Of a stretch of 64,000 bases of DNA, positions 1-11,800 are shown piece after piece. Both the position numbers and the translations under genes were made by a program. The first letter of the stretch is position 1, and every line of letters begins with the position of its first letter. The stretch covers positions 186,001-250,000 of the forward strand of contig BQMF02000279.1 of NCBI GenBank assembly GCA_027922465.2, read 5' to 3'. The notes under the pieces are model-generated. The model was not told where the DNA came from, ran no database searches, and saw nothing but the letters and a program-made list of their open reading frames with translations. Origin of the DNA: Turritopsis dohrnii. Lineage: Eukaryota; Cnidaria; Hydrozoa; Anthoathecata; Oceaniidae.

Positions 1-1483
1 TTTAAGCCGACAACCCACCGTCCCGTTTTGCCCAAACCCGTTCACAACATAGCTCCATCCTTCTTCACACCTCCCTTGTCCGTTGCCGCTATGAGACGGC
101 CTTCAGTTTTTCCATTGACACAAGTACTGGACACAACTCCACAGAGCTGCTACCCCTATCTTGCAAATGCAACTGAACTCAAACCGACAGTGGTTCATCC
201 AGATCTTAAACATAGTACCAAAGAAAGACTTAGAAGGTTCCAATATTTTGTTACTTTTTTTTCTTTCCTAGCTTTGTTTTGTTTACACACCATATTGGAT
301 TAATAAGAACGAACGTCACTGTTTTTTTTGTTGTTGTTGTTTTCTTTAGAGAAAGAATTAAAATGTGTTGTGATCAGATGCGGATATTGCTTCCAAAATC
401 TCATCGCAAGAAAGCAGACATGGCTTCGGTTGGATCTTTACTCTCTTCAAATCTTGTTTTCCCGAAACATTACAAACATATGTCAACAGTATTTCTAACC
501 ATCTTACTTGTTGTAGGTGTTCGAATTTGCCGTCCTCTACATAAGGATCATGCAGGCACATTCTCCGCCAAGTTTAACAGAAAAGGTATCAACAGTCATA
601 TTAAACAACTATTTTATTTCTTAACATGGAAGAAGTGTCTTAGATTTCTCCACAAAAGGTCACCTTACTTACCATATAAAAACATGGCTGACATTTATAA
701 CCGACCGCTGGTGTTGAAATGAGAATAGTAGTTGAGGTCTTGTATCCATTTAGTGTGAAAGTATTTTTAAAATCGTGTCAAAAAAAGATGCTCCCAAACG
801 AAAGTACTCCACAGTTTTCAGTGAAGCTAATTTACCATCCAAGGAAATGCGAAGGAATGGAACGAGTCTAGACCATACTTGCTTTACTAGGTAGGTTTTG
901 ATCATGTTAAGGTAACGACTTGAGACTGTTGGATGTATATTCATAAAATTTCATTATGTCTTCACGAGTTCTCTTTTGGTGTATAAGCCTTCACGTGTTA
1001 CTTAGCTGAAATAAGTCATTGAATAGCTATCACAAACGACGGACCTAGACATTTTATTGGCATACGTCGTACGTATCGAGGTCGATGTCTGTAGAGCAAA
1101 TTCATTGATTTGAAGTACTGATTTGCAGGTAGATTATTACTTTGTTCATTTACAGGTCACACAATCAGGTCAGTGACGCAGCATTAAAAAGTTCTCAACC
1201 ATGCTCTTCGCAAAACCAGATTCAATCATCTTGCAAATATTCGAATCCACACGAACAAGCCAACAACGGTGTTCCCTTTACTTTAACCAGATCGGTTCCG
1301 TCGCATTATCAAACGAACGATTACGTCAACTATGGTTTCGAGAATTACGCCATGTACCCTAGTATGAATCAGCAGATGTCCGAAAACACTTACATGAAAG
1401 AGTCTGCTTTGCTGAATGATGTTCCGTTAAATATACCTATTGAGTACAACCAGTTTCACGGCTACTATCCTCATTACTCGTGA
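1..1483 (+). CDS. SOHLH-like bHLH transcription factor, 5' partial
   Basis: This is the C-terminal 282 residues of a basic helix-loop-helix protein whose 5' end lies left of the window. Exons are <1-236, 350-428, 517-585, 754-890 and 1156-1483; all junctions are GT-AG and the phases close (849 nt). The basic region and helix 1 read STKERLRRERIKMCCDQ, followed by RILLPKSHRKKADMAS, and helix 2 contains FEFAVLYIRIMQ. The KADMAS-V-E pattern and the loop resemble SOHLH1/2, the germ-cell bHLH factors, more than TCFL5 or Myc-type bHLH proteins. SOHLH proteins act in the nucleus and drive gametogenesis genes in vertebrates; the role here is inferred. The tail after the bHLH is Ser/Asn/Tyr-rich and unstructured, ending in GYYPHYS. 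An AATAAA lies at 1822-1827. It could be another bHLH subfamily, but the bHLH itself is clear. Confidence 0.75.
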
Positions 1484-2216
1484 GCGTCGCGTATTTTATA
1501 CTTCACTTATCTTCTGTTGAGTTTTTAAAACTTCTTCCGTTGATAAAAAACTTCTTGTTACTTTGTTCTTCGAACTCACGTATTCCATGTTACTTTTAAG
1601 TGACGTTCGCTCGATGAACTATATTGGATCCCAGTCCTTTTTTTCCCTTAAATCAATAGAACCCTCCTCCTTTTTTAGTTCTCTCTCTCCCTGTTTCGTT
1701 TCCACTAAAGCATTTTACTTTTTTCCTATGCTCGTGTCTCCACATGAATAACACTCGTGTCTTCACTGATCGTATGTGTTACATAATATTTATATACCAG
1801 AAAGTTTTTTATCATCGGATGAATAAAATATGAATAGTGATGGAACAGTTCTTGTAATTATATATATGCTAACAGTTAGAAATATCAAAGCCACAATTTG
1901 CGTTTATAACGTGTTAGGGCTATTTTTTTATTTGACAATCCGAAAGGACATTGGTACTGAAGATCTCATTGCCGAAAAATGGCAAAATCTTTCCGCTTCG
2001 ATTATCGGCGAAGTTCTTCCCGATCAGTAAGCAAGTATACTCATGCACACAGCTGTATTGATCTGTGTAACTGCTGTATAAACAACGCAAATGTCATCAG
2101 AACGTTCAAGCTGGTCACAGACTTTCTTTGTCCTACCAATCGCCTGCGTAAATAAGGAGAACAATAAATGTTCATCCGCGGTATGCGGTTGGCCTTTCTT
2201 GTATCAACCGATCAAC
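1484..2216. other. 3' UTR and intergenic spacer
   Basis: AT-rich non-coding sequence between two same-strand genes. It contains the likely polyadenylation signal of the bHLH gene (AATAAA, 1822-1827). I see no coding region; the open frames here are short and lack coding character. Confidence 0.6.
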
Positions 2217-5149
2217 ATGAAGACGACTCTTGCATTTATTGTCTTTCTGTCATTTTTCGTAGTGATTAACGCACGTAAGTTTGTAATTTCACTTGAGGTT
2301 GGGACAACAACGGAGGTGATACAGATATAGGGTGAATTACACGGACCTTTTAAAAGAAACATTTAAAAGAAAGGACGGTGTGAACAGAAAAAAAAAAGAT
2401 TTATTTTCGCCATATCCTTCCTTCCTTCCTTTCTTTGGTAAAACAATCCTTTTTTCCTTCGTCCTTTTAAATATTACTTTTAAAAGGACCATGTAAGCTT
2501 TTCTTTTTGATTCAGTAGCCTGTGATTAGACAACACTACAGCTTGATTTCCCAGGCTATAAGTCTTCGGTTTTGAAAAAGGCAAGGCGAGAACAAACGCC
2601 TCATTTCTAAAGAAATCATAAAAACCTATTTTAAAAGGCTGAACAAGTGATTATTGTTTATATTTCTTTAAGGATGTCGAGATCAAAGTGGAAAGAATTA
2701 TTGTAAAGAGAGAATTTCGAAATGTAAACTGTTTCCTTTTGATTTATTGATGAAGAAATTTTGTGCTAAAACGTGCGGATATTGTTCAGGTAATGTATTT
2801 GATACAATATACCTAGCTACTGAGCAAGGCAACTTTGTGATTCTCCTTCCTTTTTCTTTTATAGTCTCTACAGTAGCACCAACCTCCAAACCAACACGCC
2901 CTCGTACCACCACAAGACCACAACCACCATCAACATTTCCGCCAACTTCAAAACCAACACGCCCTCGTACTACTCCACCAATTGCAGGAGGTATAATTAT
3001 GCATAACATGTTTAGTCTTGTTCTTGTTATTGTTATCCTCAAATGAAACGCGTTTTTGCTCAATTTCTACATTTTATGTAGCCTGTGGCCAAACGAAAAT
3101 TTCTTCATCCCGTGTCATAGCTGGTAAAACCGCAAGACGTGGATCTTGGCCATGGCAAGTACTAATGATATACAATAGAAAACCAACATGCGGCGGTTCA
3201 ATCATTTCTCCACATTGGATAGTCACTGCGGCTCATTGCGTGTCCAGGAAAAGCCGCGGGTTATTTAAGATTAGGTACGAGTAGTCTTGCGCAACCTCGT
3301 ACCCAGGGTTTTTATCGAAAAGGCAAGAAACCCTGGGTACGAGGTTGAGTCTTGCAGGCAAAATACATTGGCGTCATTTTTTGAATCGCCATTTTCTGTT
3401 GAGAAAATTGTAACAAAAATCTCTTCGTATAGCCTCCCAATTCTTATCTGTTTTAGTTTTTTACATTAAGATAGTACAAAGCTTGAATAAACATTTGCAA
3501 TACTTCCAGAGTTGGCGAACATGACACCACCAGAAAAGAAGGTTCTGAAGTCGAAATCAAAGTATCAAAAATCATTACTCATGAGAGTTGGGATGTAAGA
3601 AGTATGAACAATGACATTGCCTTAATAAAACTGGAAGAACCTATCAAATTTAATGACTATGTTCAACCTGTGTGTCTTCCACAAGGTGATGTTCCAGTTG
3701 GAACAAACTGCTATATAACAGGTAAGTTTAAACGAACGTGAGGTTTAGCCCTATAAATTATTTTGAGTAGTATGTGCTAATTTGATATAGAATCAAGAAG
3801 GGTGATTGGTTAAGGCGCAACCTGCAAAAATATGCTATTCTTGTTGCCGCCCGTTTTCGAAGGCGGGTGGAAGGGTCTGTGTTTGCATACATGAAGGAAG
3901 AGCTCAATTTCCCTGCTGATAATAAGAGGCATACATTAATAACGATTAACACTTATATTTTATTTGGCCAATTTTTATCGTCATTTAAAGAGAGTCATGA
4001 AAATTGAAGATAAAAACCCGTGAACAAAGTTCTTTGTATGTTACATCAGAAAGGGATAGGATTCAGGTATAATCATTAGAGAAATATCCCGGCGGGGAGC
4101 ATTTTTATTGAAGGACAGTGTGTATATTTCTATAAAAACGCACTCCATTGCAGTGATTTTTAAACGAATTGGCCCACTGGGATTTGTGACGGTTAAACAG
4201 AGGGTTTATACGCGAAGCAATGTGTAGTTGAAACATGCATGTGTAAACAAAGTGACAACTTTTTTGTGAAATGCATTGAAACACTTTTTAAAAATGACTT
4301 CGAGCAGCGAAGACGAAGCAGTTCTCACTGCAATTACACCAGCTGCAGTAATTATTGTAAACGATGAACCAAGAGGAAAAAAAGAACCGCTTGGGCAAAG
4401 GCGTGGCTTCTAGAAAGGAGAATTCCAGAGAGGTTCTTCCTCCTCCCAAGCAGCGATAAAACATTCTGTTTCTTCATGATTTTTCATGAATATCTCTTTG
4501 TAAACAAAGTCACACAACTTCTTTATTATGAACGAACAGAGATATGTACGATCAAAATGATACATATCTCTGGGAACGAGGTTTCTTCAAAAAAGATGTT
4601 TTTTTCTTTCGATTCATCAAATGAATTTGTCGAAACAATAGAGACTTCCGTTCAACTCGGTTGTGACGTCACTCGGTTGAAACGCGGATATGTTATAGCG
4701 TAACATATCCCTGGTTGAAGGCGGTTGGAAGCATGTTTCAACTCTAAAATGTTGCCTCCACCATCATGTTTACACATTGCGATTTGTGGAAACAACTCAA
4801 AGTTGCTTCAACTAGTTAAAACGTGTAAACCCTGCTTTATTTTCATCGTATGATCAACAGTGGTCAACTGTGGTAAGCTCTGGCTCCATCGGAACATTTC
4901 TCATATTCAAAACGCTCTAGATGCATGTTAAATAGGGTGTCAGGACAATTCCCCCCCCCCCCCCCCCCCCCCCCTCCCCCGCCTGGAAAACTGCCCCCCA
5001 GATGATTCCCCCCTGGAAAATCCCCCTCCCCCCCCCCTCCAGAGGATTTCCCTCAGAAAATTGCCCCCATCCAATTTAGGGTTAGGGTTAGGGTTAGGGT
5101 TAGGGTTAGGGTTAAGGGATACTTACGTGAGGGGGGAGGGGGTAATTTT

Positions 5150-5180
<31 letters not shown>

Positions 5181-5685
5181 ATTGTCCTAGAACCGTTAGA
5201 GAGAAAGATTTTCATGCTAGGCTAAAAATCTCTCGGATTGATTATACTTGAAATTTCGGTTTAAAGGGAAATGTTCTGTCGTTTTTGGATAAACATTTTC
5301 ACGATTTTGTGTTATTTCGTATTTTCATTTTGATCGACAATTTTCAGGATGGGGAAAAATAAAACACCCAGGTAGTATGGTTCCCTTGTTGCAGCAGGCA
5401 GTAATGCCAATTGTTTCAAATAAAGTTTGCGAAGAACTCAACAAAAATATCATAAGGGTGCCAATAACAGCTTCAATGATTTGTGCTGGCAGTGGTGGGA
5501 AAGCAAAACAATCTGGTTGCCACGGTGACAGCGGTGGTCCACTTGTCTGCGAAGTAGGAGGAAAATGGGAGGTACATGGTGCTGTTAGCCACGGATCACC
5601 AAGATGCGATTCTCGAGAAACTTACACAGTCTTCGCAAAAGTAAAATCATTCAAGAATTGGATCGAATACAACATGAAGACATAA
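2217..5685 (+). CDS. Secreted ShK-domain chymotrypsin-like serine protease
   Basis: Complete 347-residue S1 protease. Exons are 2217-2274, 2673-2789, 2865-2990, 3082-3274, 3510-3721 and 5348-5685; all introns up to the catalytic domain are phase 1, as expected for shuffled modules. Order: signal peptide (about residues 1-19), an ShK domain with its six cysteines and the CAKTCGYC end, a Pro/Thr-rich linker with two copies of TSKPTRPRTT, then the protease. The triad is visible: His in WIVTAAHC, Asp in NDIALIKL, Ser in GCHGDSGGPL. The activation site is RVIAGKTARRGSWPWQV. The residue at position 189 (chymotrypsin numbering) reads Ser and position 226 reads Thr, which argues against trypsin specificity and for a chymotrypsin or elastase-like pocket. 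Cnidarian gland cells secrete similar proteases; a digestive or cnidocyte role is inference. AATAAA at 5723-5728. Confidence 0.92.
3292..3347. mobile_element. 56-bp hAT-like MITE with 8-bp direct repeat
   Basis: A near-perfect hairpin: arms 3293-3311 and 3328-3346 are exact inverted copies of AACCTCGTACCCAGGGTTT, and the element runs from CA to TG as hAT elements do. The 8-mer AGTCTTGC occurs at 3283-3290 and again at 3348-3355, consistent with a hAT-type 8-bp target duplication (one base of slack on the left). It sits in the short intron after the His-triad exon of the protease gene. A truncated second copy lies at 6402-6436. Confidence 0.75.
4092..4182 (-). mobile_element. CTATAGAAA-type palindromic MITE, copy A (partial)
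   Basis: Member of a dispersed inverted-repeat family, about 130 bp when complete. The copy reads GAGCATTTTTATTGAA, then TATATTTCTATA, then ACGCACTCC and GCAGTGATTTTTAAACGAAT, ending GGCCCACTGGG. It lies in the last intron of the protease gene and lacks a clear left end. Confidence 0.7.
4942..5188. mobile_element. Inverted-repeat element with internal TTAGGG array
   Basis: AGGACAATT followed by a C tract (about 4951-4974) is mirrored by a G tract and ATTGTCCT at 5181-5188, so the block is an inverted repeat. Between them are C-rich stretches alternating with GGAAAA-type spacers and six exact TTAGGG units at 5076-5111, followed by one variant TTAAGGG. It resembles a MITE-like unit that carries telomere-type repeats rather than a healed chromosome break, because it has inverted ends and sits inside an intron. 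Confidence 0.65.
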
Positions 5686-5941
5686 AGTTGTTTTTTTATA
5701 ATATTTCTTTTTAAAGAGATTTAATAAAGGCACACCATTTCGTATTTACATTCACTCTGTTCATATTTTGACAGCTCCAGCAACTTTGCTCTTGTCTAGA
5801 AGATTTTCTGTCATCACTAGATGTACTTGAATTACGAAATAAAGCTTTCGAAGGTCTTTTATATAACAATCGAAGCAAGCACCACACACTTTTGGCCCAA
5901 AAACAAATTGACTCAAAATGGAATACTCTGCATCACTTTAT

Positions 5942-6180
5942 ACTGCCACATAATCGTCGAACTTAATACCAGCTTGATTGAACTTCGTGAAAAAAATGCA
6001 CAAAAGTAGTGACTGTGTGTAAGAAACACACGATGATGAATTCATTCGACATTCATGCCGCTGCCGCTTCCATGTCGAATTTGATGTGCGGCACCAAAAC
6101 CTGCATAAAGTGACTGTCGCATTTTGTCGAATTTTACCCGAATAAAAGGAATTTAATTCGACACGGCGATTATGCGGCTT
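5942..6180. mobile_element. Possible MITE with imperfect inverted ends
   Basis: The left end ACTGCCACATAATCGTCG is mirrored imperfectly by CGGCGATTATGCGGC at the right end, and an internal pair TTCGACAT / ATGTCGAA forms a smaller palindrome. There is no coding potential. The match is interrupted, so the call is tentative. The rest of 5729-6590 holds AAT microsatellites (6387-6400, 6465-6488) and no gene. Confidence 0.4.
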
Positions 6181-6589
6181 TATAAAACTGTCCTTAGGCA
6201 TAAAACCTCGCTTTGCATATCCTAAGTGGTATCAGAAAGTTTGTGGCGTTAACTCGAACCACTATTACGGTACCGTAGTTGTTCAAATTTAACACGTACC
6301 ACCTTTTTAGGGGAAAATCGTAATTTATTTATGTCTAATTATTAACGCGTAGCAGATTTGAAAATAATTTATTTTCGTCCAATTAATAATAATAATAATC
6401 AACCTCGTACCCAGGGTTTCTTGCCTTTTCGATATATCTTCGCCGCCGTCAGTATATGGTTGTAATAATAATAATAATAATAATAATAACGGAATTTATT
6501 CTGAGCATTTCCATATTTACAATGGCTCTTCATCTCAAAATGCGAAAGATTTTGTGTTTGTGCGTTATGACGAACGTATAATTTTTTTT

Positions 6590-7965
6590 TTTTTTTTTTT
6601 TATAAATTAGTTAATTTGGCAAATGCTCGGTCCATGTAGTACTTCTTGCAAGAATTGACGAATTTCTTGTGATCTTGGATTGATCGAAAGTTAGGTGGGA
6701 GGTCATTGAATGTCCGGCCGATAGTATACTGGAATGAGTTGGTGATGTTGTATGGTTTGATTTTGTATCGTGTCTCTATTGGTGTTCTTAGTGACCTTGG
6801 TCGATCCATAAAAGTACATTTTAGATTTTCTGTCCAGGTATCATTGTAAAGGGACTTGTGGGCTGTCTTAGATGTTGCCAAGTCAATTCTTTCACGAATT
6901 GGTAGCCATTTTAGGTTAATTGTTTCTGCAAAGCCACCGAATCTGCTATAGGTGTAACCAGCGAGTGAGTTTTGGAGTTTCTGCATTCTGTTTATGAGGT
7001 AACGGGGTGCTTCTGCAAAAAATACACTGCAATAGTCCATTTTTGATAATATCAGCATTTCAGTTTTTTTTATTTTGATGAGGGATCGAAAATCGGAATA
7101 GGCTGATTTGAGTGTTGTATTGATGTGGTCGTCCCATGTAAGCTTTTGGTTGAAAGTCACTCCTAGTATTTTTCACTTGCTGATGCGTTCGAGTTTAATG
7201 TCATTTAGATTGATCTCGTATGTGTTGGCATCATATTGGGTGTAGCGAACAACATAGCTTTTGTTTTTGATTGGTTAAACGCCAGATTATTTGATTTGGA
7301 CCAATTTGATAGTGTTTGTAGGTCTTGCTCTAAGCTTTTTGCGAGTGATAACAGCTGATTAGATTTTGCGTGCCCATATATGTTCGTGTCATCAGCGTAT
7401 TGAAGGCAAGAGTTGGTAAGTTCAGCTGACATATCTGTTACATATAAGTTGAATAAAACAGGTCCAAGGATGCTGCCCTGGGGTACTCCGTAAGAAATAT
7501 TATTCATTGAAGATGATTGATCATCGATTTGAACATATTGCTTGCGATCAGTTAAGTAGTCATGTATAAGGTGTATGGTGCTTGATGAAAAATTGAAGGT
7601 TTGTAGTTTTTCAAGGAGGATATTGTGGTTGACGGTGTCAAATGCTTTGCTGTAATCAGCTAAAATAGATGAGGTTACTTCTCCATTTTTCATTGCTTTA
7701 TTGATGTCGTCTTTCATTTTCAACAGAAGCGACAATGTTGAATGTCCCTGACGAAAGCCACATTGCGTCGACTTATAGATTTTTTTCTTCTCAATGTATT
7801 GAACGAGTTGCTGTAAAATTAGTCTCTCATATACCTTTGATAACGCTGGTAGGATTGAGATTGGTCTAAAATCAGTGGCGGTTTTCGGATTCTCTATCTT
7901 TGGAATAGGGGAGATACGACTAATCTTCCATGCTTCGGGAAAAGTAGATATTACGCGAAGCTAAA
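6590..7965 (-). mobile_element. 5'-truncated L2/CR1-type LINE, reverse transcriptase remnant
   Basis: The minus strand from about 7965 encodes the reverse transcriptase core of a Jockey-superfamily LINE: FPEAWKISRISPIPK, DFRPISILPALSKVYERL, QCGFRQGHSTL, ADYSKAFDTVNH, GVPQGSILGPVLFNLYV and the catalytic LQYADDTNIYG. The C-terminal part continues in another frame at 7160-6600 (LTWDDHI, then KMDYCSVFFA, then FNDLPPNFRS). Between 7205 and 7160 the frame is broken by a frameshift near 7230 and a stop (SK*KILGV), so this copy is dead. The plus-strand T tract at 6581-6601 is the element's poly(A) tail. The endonuclease domain is missing, as in most reverse-transcription truncations. No target-site duplication was found. 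Confidence 0.92.
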
Positions 7966-8058
7966 CCGCCCAAACAATAAAAAAATAAATAAACAGGATA
8001 GAAGGAATAAAAACACCACAAAAAAATTCTTTTTCGCAATTTTCAAGTTCCCAATTAG

Positions 8059-8370
8059 ATGCAGTTTACGCTCGATAAGTGGAACCCTGGATATAAGTGG
8101 AACTTTTAGGAGATTTATCTCGGTCACATTTGGTCTTGAGGTTTCACTTACCGAGCGTGCACCGTTTTCACAAATCGACTAAAAAAGGATCATCAAAAGG
8201 ATCATCTTCGTGTTCCTCGTCTAGGTTATTCTGTAATGCATTTTTCATGCATGATTTGCAGAAATCATGTCGAGGTGTGATGTTGTGATCCCACAAACTT
8301 CGAAAGAGCGTTTCACCATATCTGAATTTTTCGCAACATGATCAAATGCTTCTTGCACCCAATCAACCAT
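8059..8370 (-). pseudogene. pogo/Tigger transposase C-terminal remnant with one end
   Basis: On the minus strand from 8370 the translation reads MVDWVQEAF, then KRSFEVCGI, the conserved C-terminal block of pogo/Tigger DDE transposases (WV..AW....I..SF..CGI). A stop lies at 8245-8247; an acidic tail (EEHEDDPFDDPF) follows in a shifted frame. Just beyond it, 8059-8083 reads CAGTTTACGCTCGATAAGTG, which has the form of a pogo-type terminal repeat, mirrored imperfectly by CACTTACCGAGCGTG at 8145-8159. The catalytic part is absent, so this is a relic. Confidence 0.6.
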
Positions 8371-8479
8371 TTACCGCGTAAGAGTTCTTTTTCGTCCAAT
8401 TATTAACGCGTAATTTAAAGTCCGAAATTTGTTAATTTTTTTTCAGTCCAATTTCCTACGCGTGCCGCTCAAAATAATA

Positions 8480-8892
8480 GGGACCTTACGAAACTACGAC
8501 GGCAACGTGGACGACGACATGAGCCAAACAAAATATTCACTTTACTCTATAGATTTGCTTTAGAATGGAAGACATTTCACACTATACTATTGCTGGGGAA
8601 ATATTTTTAATTTTACTAATATCATTATTAGATTTGCACGTTCTACACACAACGTGAAAAGTAATATTTTGAAGTCGTACTGAAAACGAAAACGTGAGAA
8701 TAGCAGTACTTCGGATAAATTTCCCTTCCTTCCTTCATGATTCTGCCTCTCAAAGTTCAAAAGACAAACTTCATAGGCATTACAAATAAACTTCTTAACC
8801 CAAGTGTATAGTTTCTGCTCTTTTGTGATTCATTTAAGATGAATATCTTGTACGTCGTCGTCTTCGTTGCCGTCGTACTTTCATAAGTTCCC
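8480..8892. mobile_element. 413-bp MITE with long terminal inverted repeats
   Basis: The left end GGGACCTTACGAAACTACGA continues into CGGCAACGTGGACGACGAC. The right end mirrors this: GTCGTCGTCTTCGTTGCCGT, then CGTACTTTCATAAGTTCCC. Both ends are flanked by TA (8478-8479 and 8893-8894). The interior has no coding sequence, so this is a non-autonomous element. Confidence 0.75.
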
Positions 8893-8899
8893 TAATTAT

Positions 8900-11800
8900 T
8901 TTTTGCCACGCGTTAAATTAGAACAACTACGGTATAATAAAAAAGAGATAAAAAGGAATATTGTTTACATGTTGCCATGTACATTTCGGCAGTCGTAAAA
9001 CTTTCCATAATAAGCGCCTCAGTCATGCAAACTGCTTGCGTATTTGTAAACATTAATGTTGAAGGAGTAATCAAGACAAAAACTGATCACACTGAAAGTA
9101 AACACACAGAAATGGTTTAGTACAAGGATCAGGTCAGTCGTTGTTGGATGATCAGGTCAGTTTATATATCACTATCTTCAAGTTTTGCGCAGTCAACGTC
9201 ACTTATCTTCACAATTTTTCCCACTATATATTTACAAGTGTAGAAGAAGACATTCTGACTATAACATATATGATTGATTGATGTGATGGCGTCATTTATT
9301 TTGTTTGGCTTGTGTTTTTGGGGTGTGTGTTGTAGAGTAGTTAGTGCTAGAATTTTCAATTTCAACACGAGAGTTGGTTGAGTGACGCATATTTTTGAGG
9401 GTGACCTTATTGTATTTATATATTCAGCCAAGTTTATGTAGATATATAAGCCATGTACACCCTGCTTGCCTATTCTCTAATATGCCCATGTTTGTGTACA
9501 AATTTTGAAAAGTGGTATCTCCATTTGAAAATCAAAAAGCTTTTGATGTAACAATAGAATTTTATTGGTAAAGCTTTGTATTGCAGAGAAAATTATGGAA
9601 AAAAAAAGTCATCATTATCATCAACTTCTCTCCCAAAAGTCGACACCCAGGAATATCTCAATATTGTGCTGCCCAATTGGGAGATTTTTGGTAGCTGGAT
9701 TGGAAGACAAAACCTCGATTGAGTATATGTTGAATAGAATGTGTAATACAGTGGTTTCACTTTGTGCTTTGTACTGGTATTGCACGATGATGTCCACTTA
9801 ATTTCTAGTGTTACTGCCACTGGCCAAACTTATGGCGACACAGAAACAACGACAGTATTGTTTCCCTTATGGTTTTGACGCATCTTTACATAGAATGACG
9901 GCTACAAATAAAATACAAGTACATAATTAACTAAAGTGAAATAACACAAGAAATATACAAGAACTAAACCAATAAATGTAGACATAAACCAAGCAAAAGA
10001 TTATATACAAATTCACAATCATAAACAGTTACTAAAACACTGTGGGCGAACACATAAACACTTGCACAGGCAGCTTACTGTAACATACTGACGGACACAG
10101 GAGTTCACCAACACTTATAACATTCAAATCATACGATACAAACTCTCCCGAGACAAACAATTAACAATGAAATAATAGACCAAATTATAAGACGTTTACA
10201 AGACAATATGCAAATCAATACACATGAGACATATATACACGCTTAACAATACAACTAAATAATACAGGAACTCATGATAATATACACAATGCATACAATG
10301 CTATAATCATTTAACTACTATAAAACAAACAAAACATGATTAACGTCAACCTATATTACAACACAAAGAAAGCTACTGCCACATAGCAGTAACATCTAGT
10401 ATCATGGGTAAAAAGTTTTAAGACCTTTAATTTTGAAAATGATGTCCCAAAAGGTAACGGAATATAAAATCACAGAAAAGTCAAAGGAAAGTATACCCAT
10501 GTTATATAGCACGAAAAGCTGATTATTTATATATTGAATTGTTTAGCTGTGACTAATTGTTACCAAGATCGATATCTTGGTAACAGATAGTCAATACAAA
10601 GATTTGATTCATGTCACAGTTCTGTCCCCAAAGATCTTTTGGACCAAATTTTTTTGCATTGGTACATAATATTGGTAATGTTTTTACACTGCATTGGATT
10701 GCAATAGTTCCTCATTATGAATAAAAACTAATGTCAATAGCTACTATTAACGGTCTCTCTCTAAATATATCTATTCCACAACTTGATAGGAATATACGTA
10801 TCACTTCTTTGAATTATATATATATATACCTTGTAAAGAAACTTCAATTTGTCCTTCACGATTCCTGATTGGATAATTTGTTTCATTAAAATCAAGAAGA
10901 AAAACCGTTATGTTTTTTAATACATTTTTGATAAAATTTGCTGAATTAAAACATTTTTTTGAGAAAATCTAATGAAATTGTATCAAGTATATATTTCCAA
11001 AATGACAACAGACACCAGTTAGGAAAGTTTAGCAGAGCAAAAAACAAAACGACAAATCCTTTGACAAAACCATTATATTGACTAGCTTTCGGAGGAGTCT
11101 CCCTCCATGCTCACGTCTACTGCTATATAAAATTTTTTTACACGTTTCAGTTTCAAGTTTTCAAGTATTCAAGTATTTCCAAGTATTCAAGTCTTTTCAA
11201 GTATTTCCAAATATTTCCATGTCATGACTGCAAGTATGCACATGAAAGAAATAAGGAAAAGACTTGAGAATGATATCCTTTATCAATTTCTGGCCAATGT
11301 TAGCAAGAAAGATTTTACAGAGAAATTTTGAAGATTAATATGAACAGTTTTCCTTTAAAGAGGAATCAAACCCCAAATCCTCTTGTCAAGCCATAATTTT
11401 ATTAGGAAAAAGTCTCATAAACCAACCCCCGTCTGACACAGTCTTATCACTCCTCTATGATCGAGCGTAACTTGAGCGTAATACACATCATGTATTACGC
11501 TCAGTGCTCATGTTTTTGGGTTCAATTATGACGTATTACGAAAGGAAGGAAGATTATTTTTAGTCTCAAGCAACTTTTATTTTTAGCAATTTGATTTTTT
11601 GAATGAATTTACAAAAGTTTATCTGAAGGTTTGATTGCCCTTTAATGAAATAATTTATAAAGTAAGAAATTGTGATTGATTGTTGTGCTGTGCTGGTAGA
11701 ATTAAAGAGATTGCCCAGAAGAATGCATTTATGTCCTAATATCGGAAGAAAAGGAAAAAAGTAATGGCACTAAGTTATTTTCCATGAATAAAAATATTAT

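Noticed and set aside
5076..5118. True telomere or chromosome end
   Set aside because: Only six units, inside an intron with coding exons on both sides.
4951..5180. CRISPR-like or satellite array
   Set aside because: The C and G tracts are homopolymers within an inverted-repeat element; there are no regular spacers.
9162..9431. 89-codon minus-strand ORF
   Set aside because: No recognisable motif and no neighbouring exon; treated as chance in AT-rich DNA.
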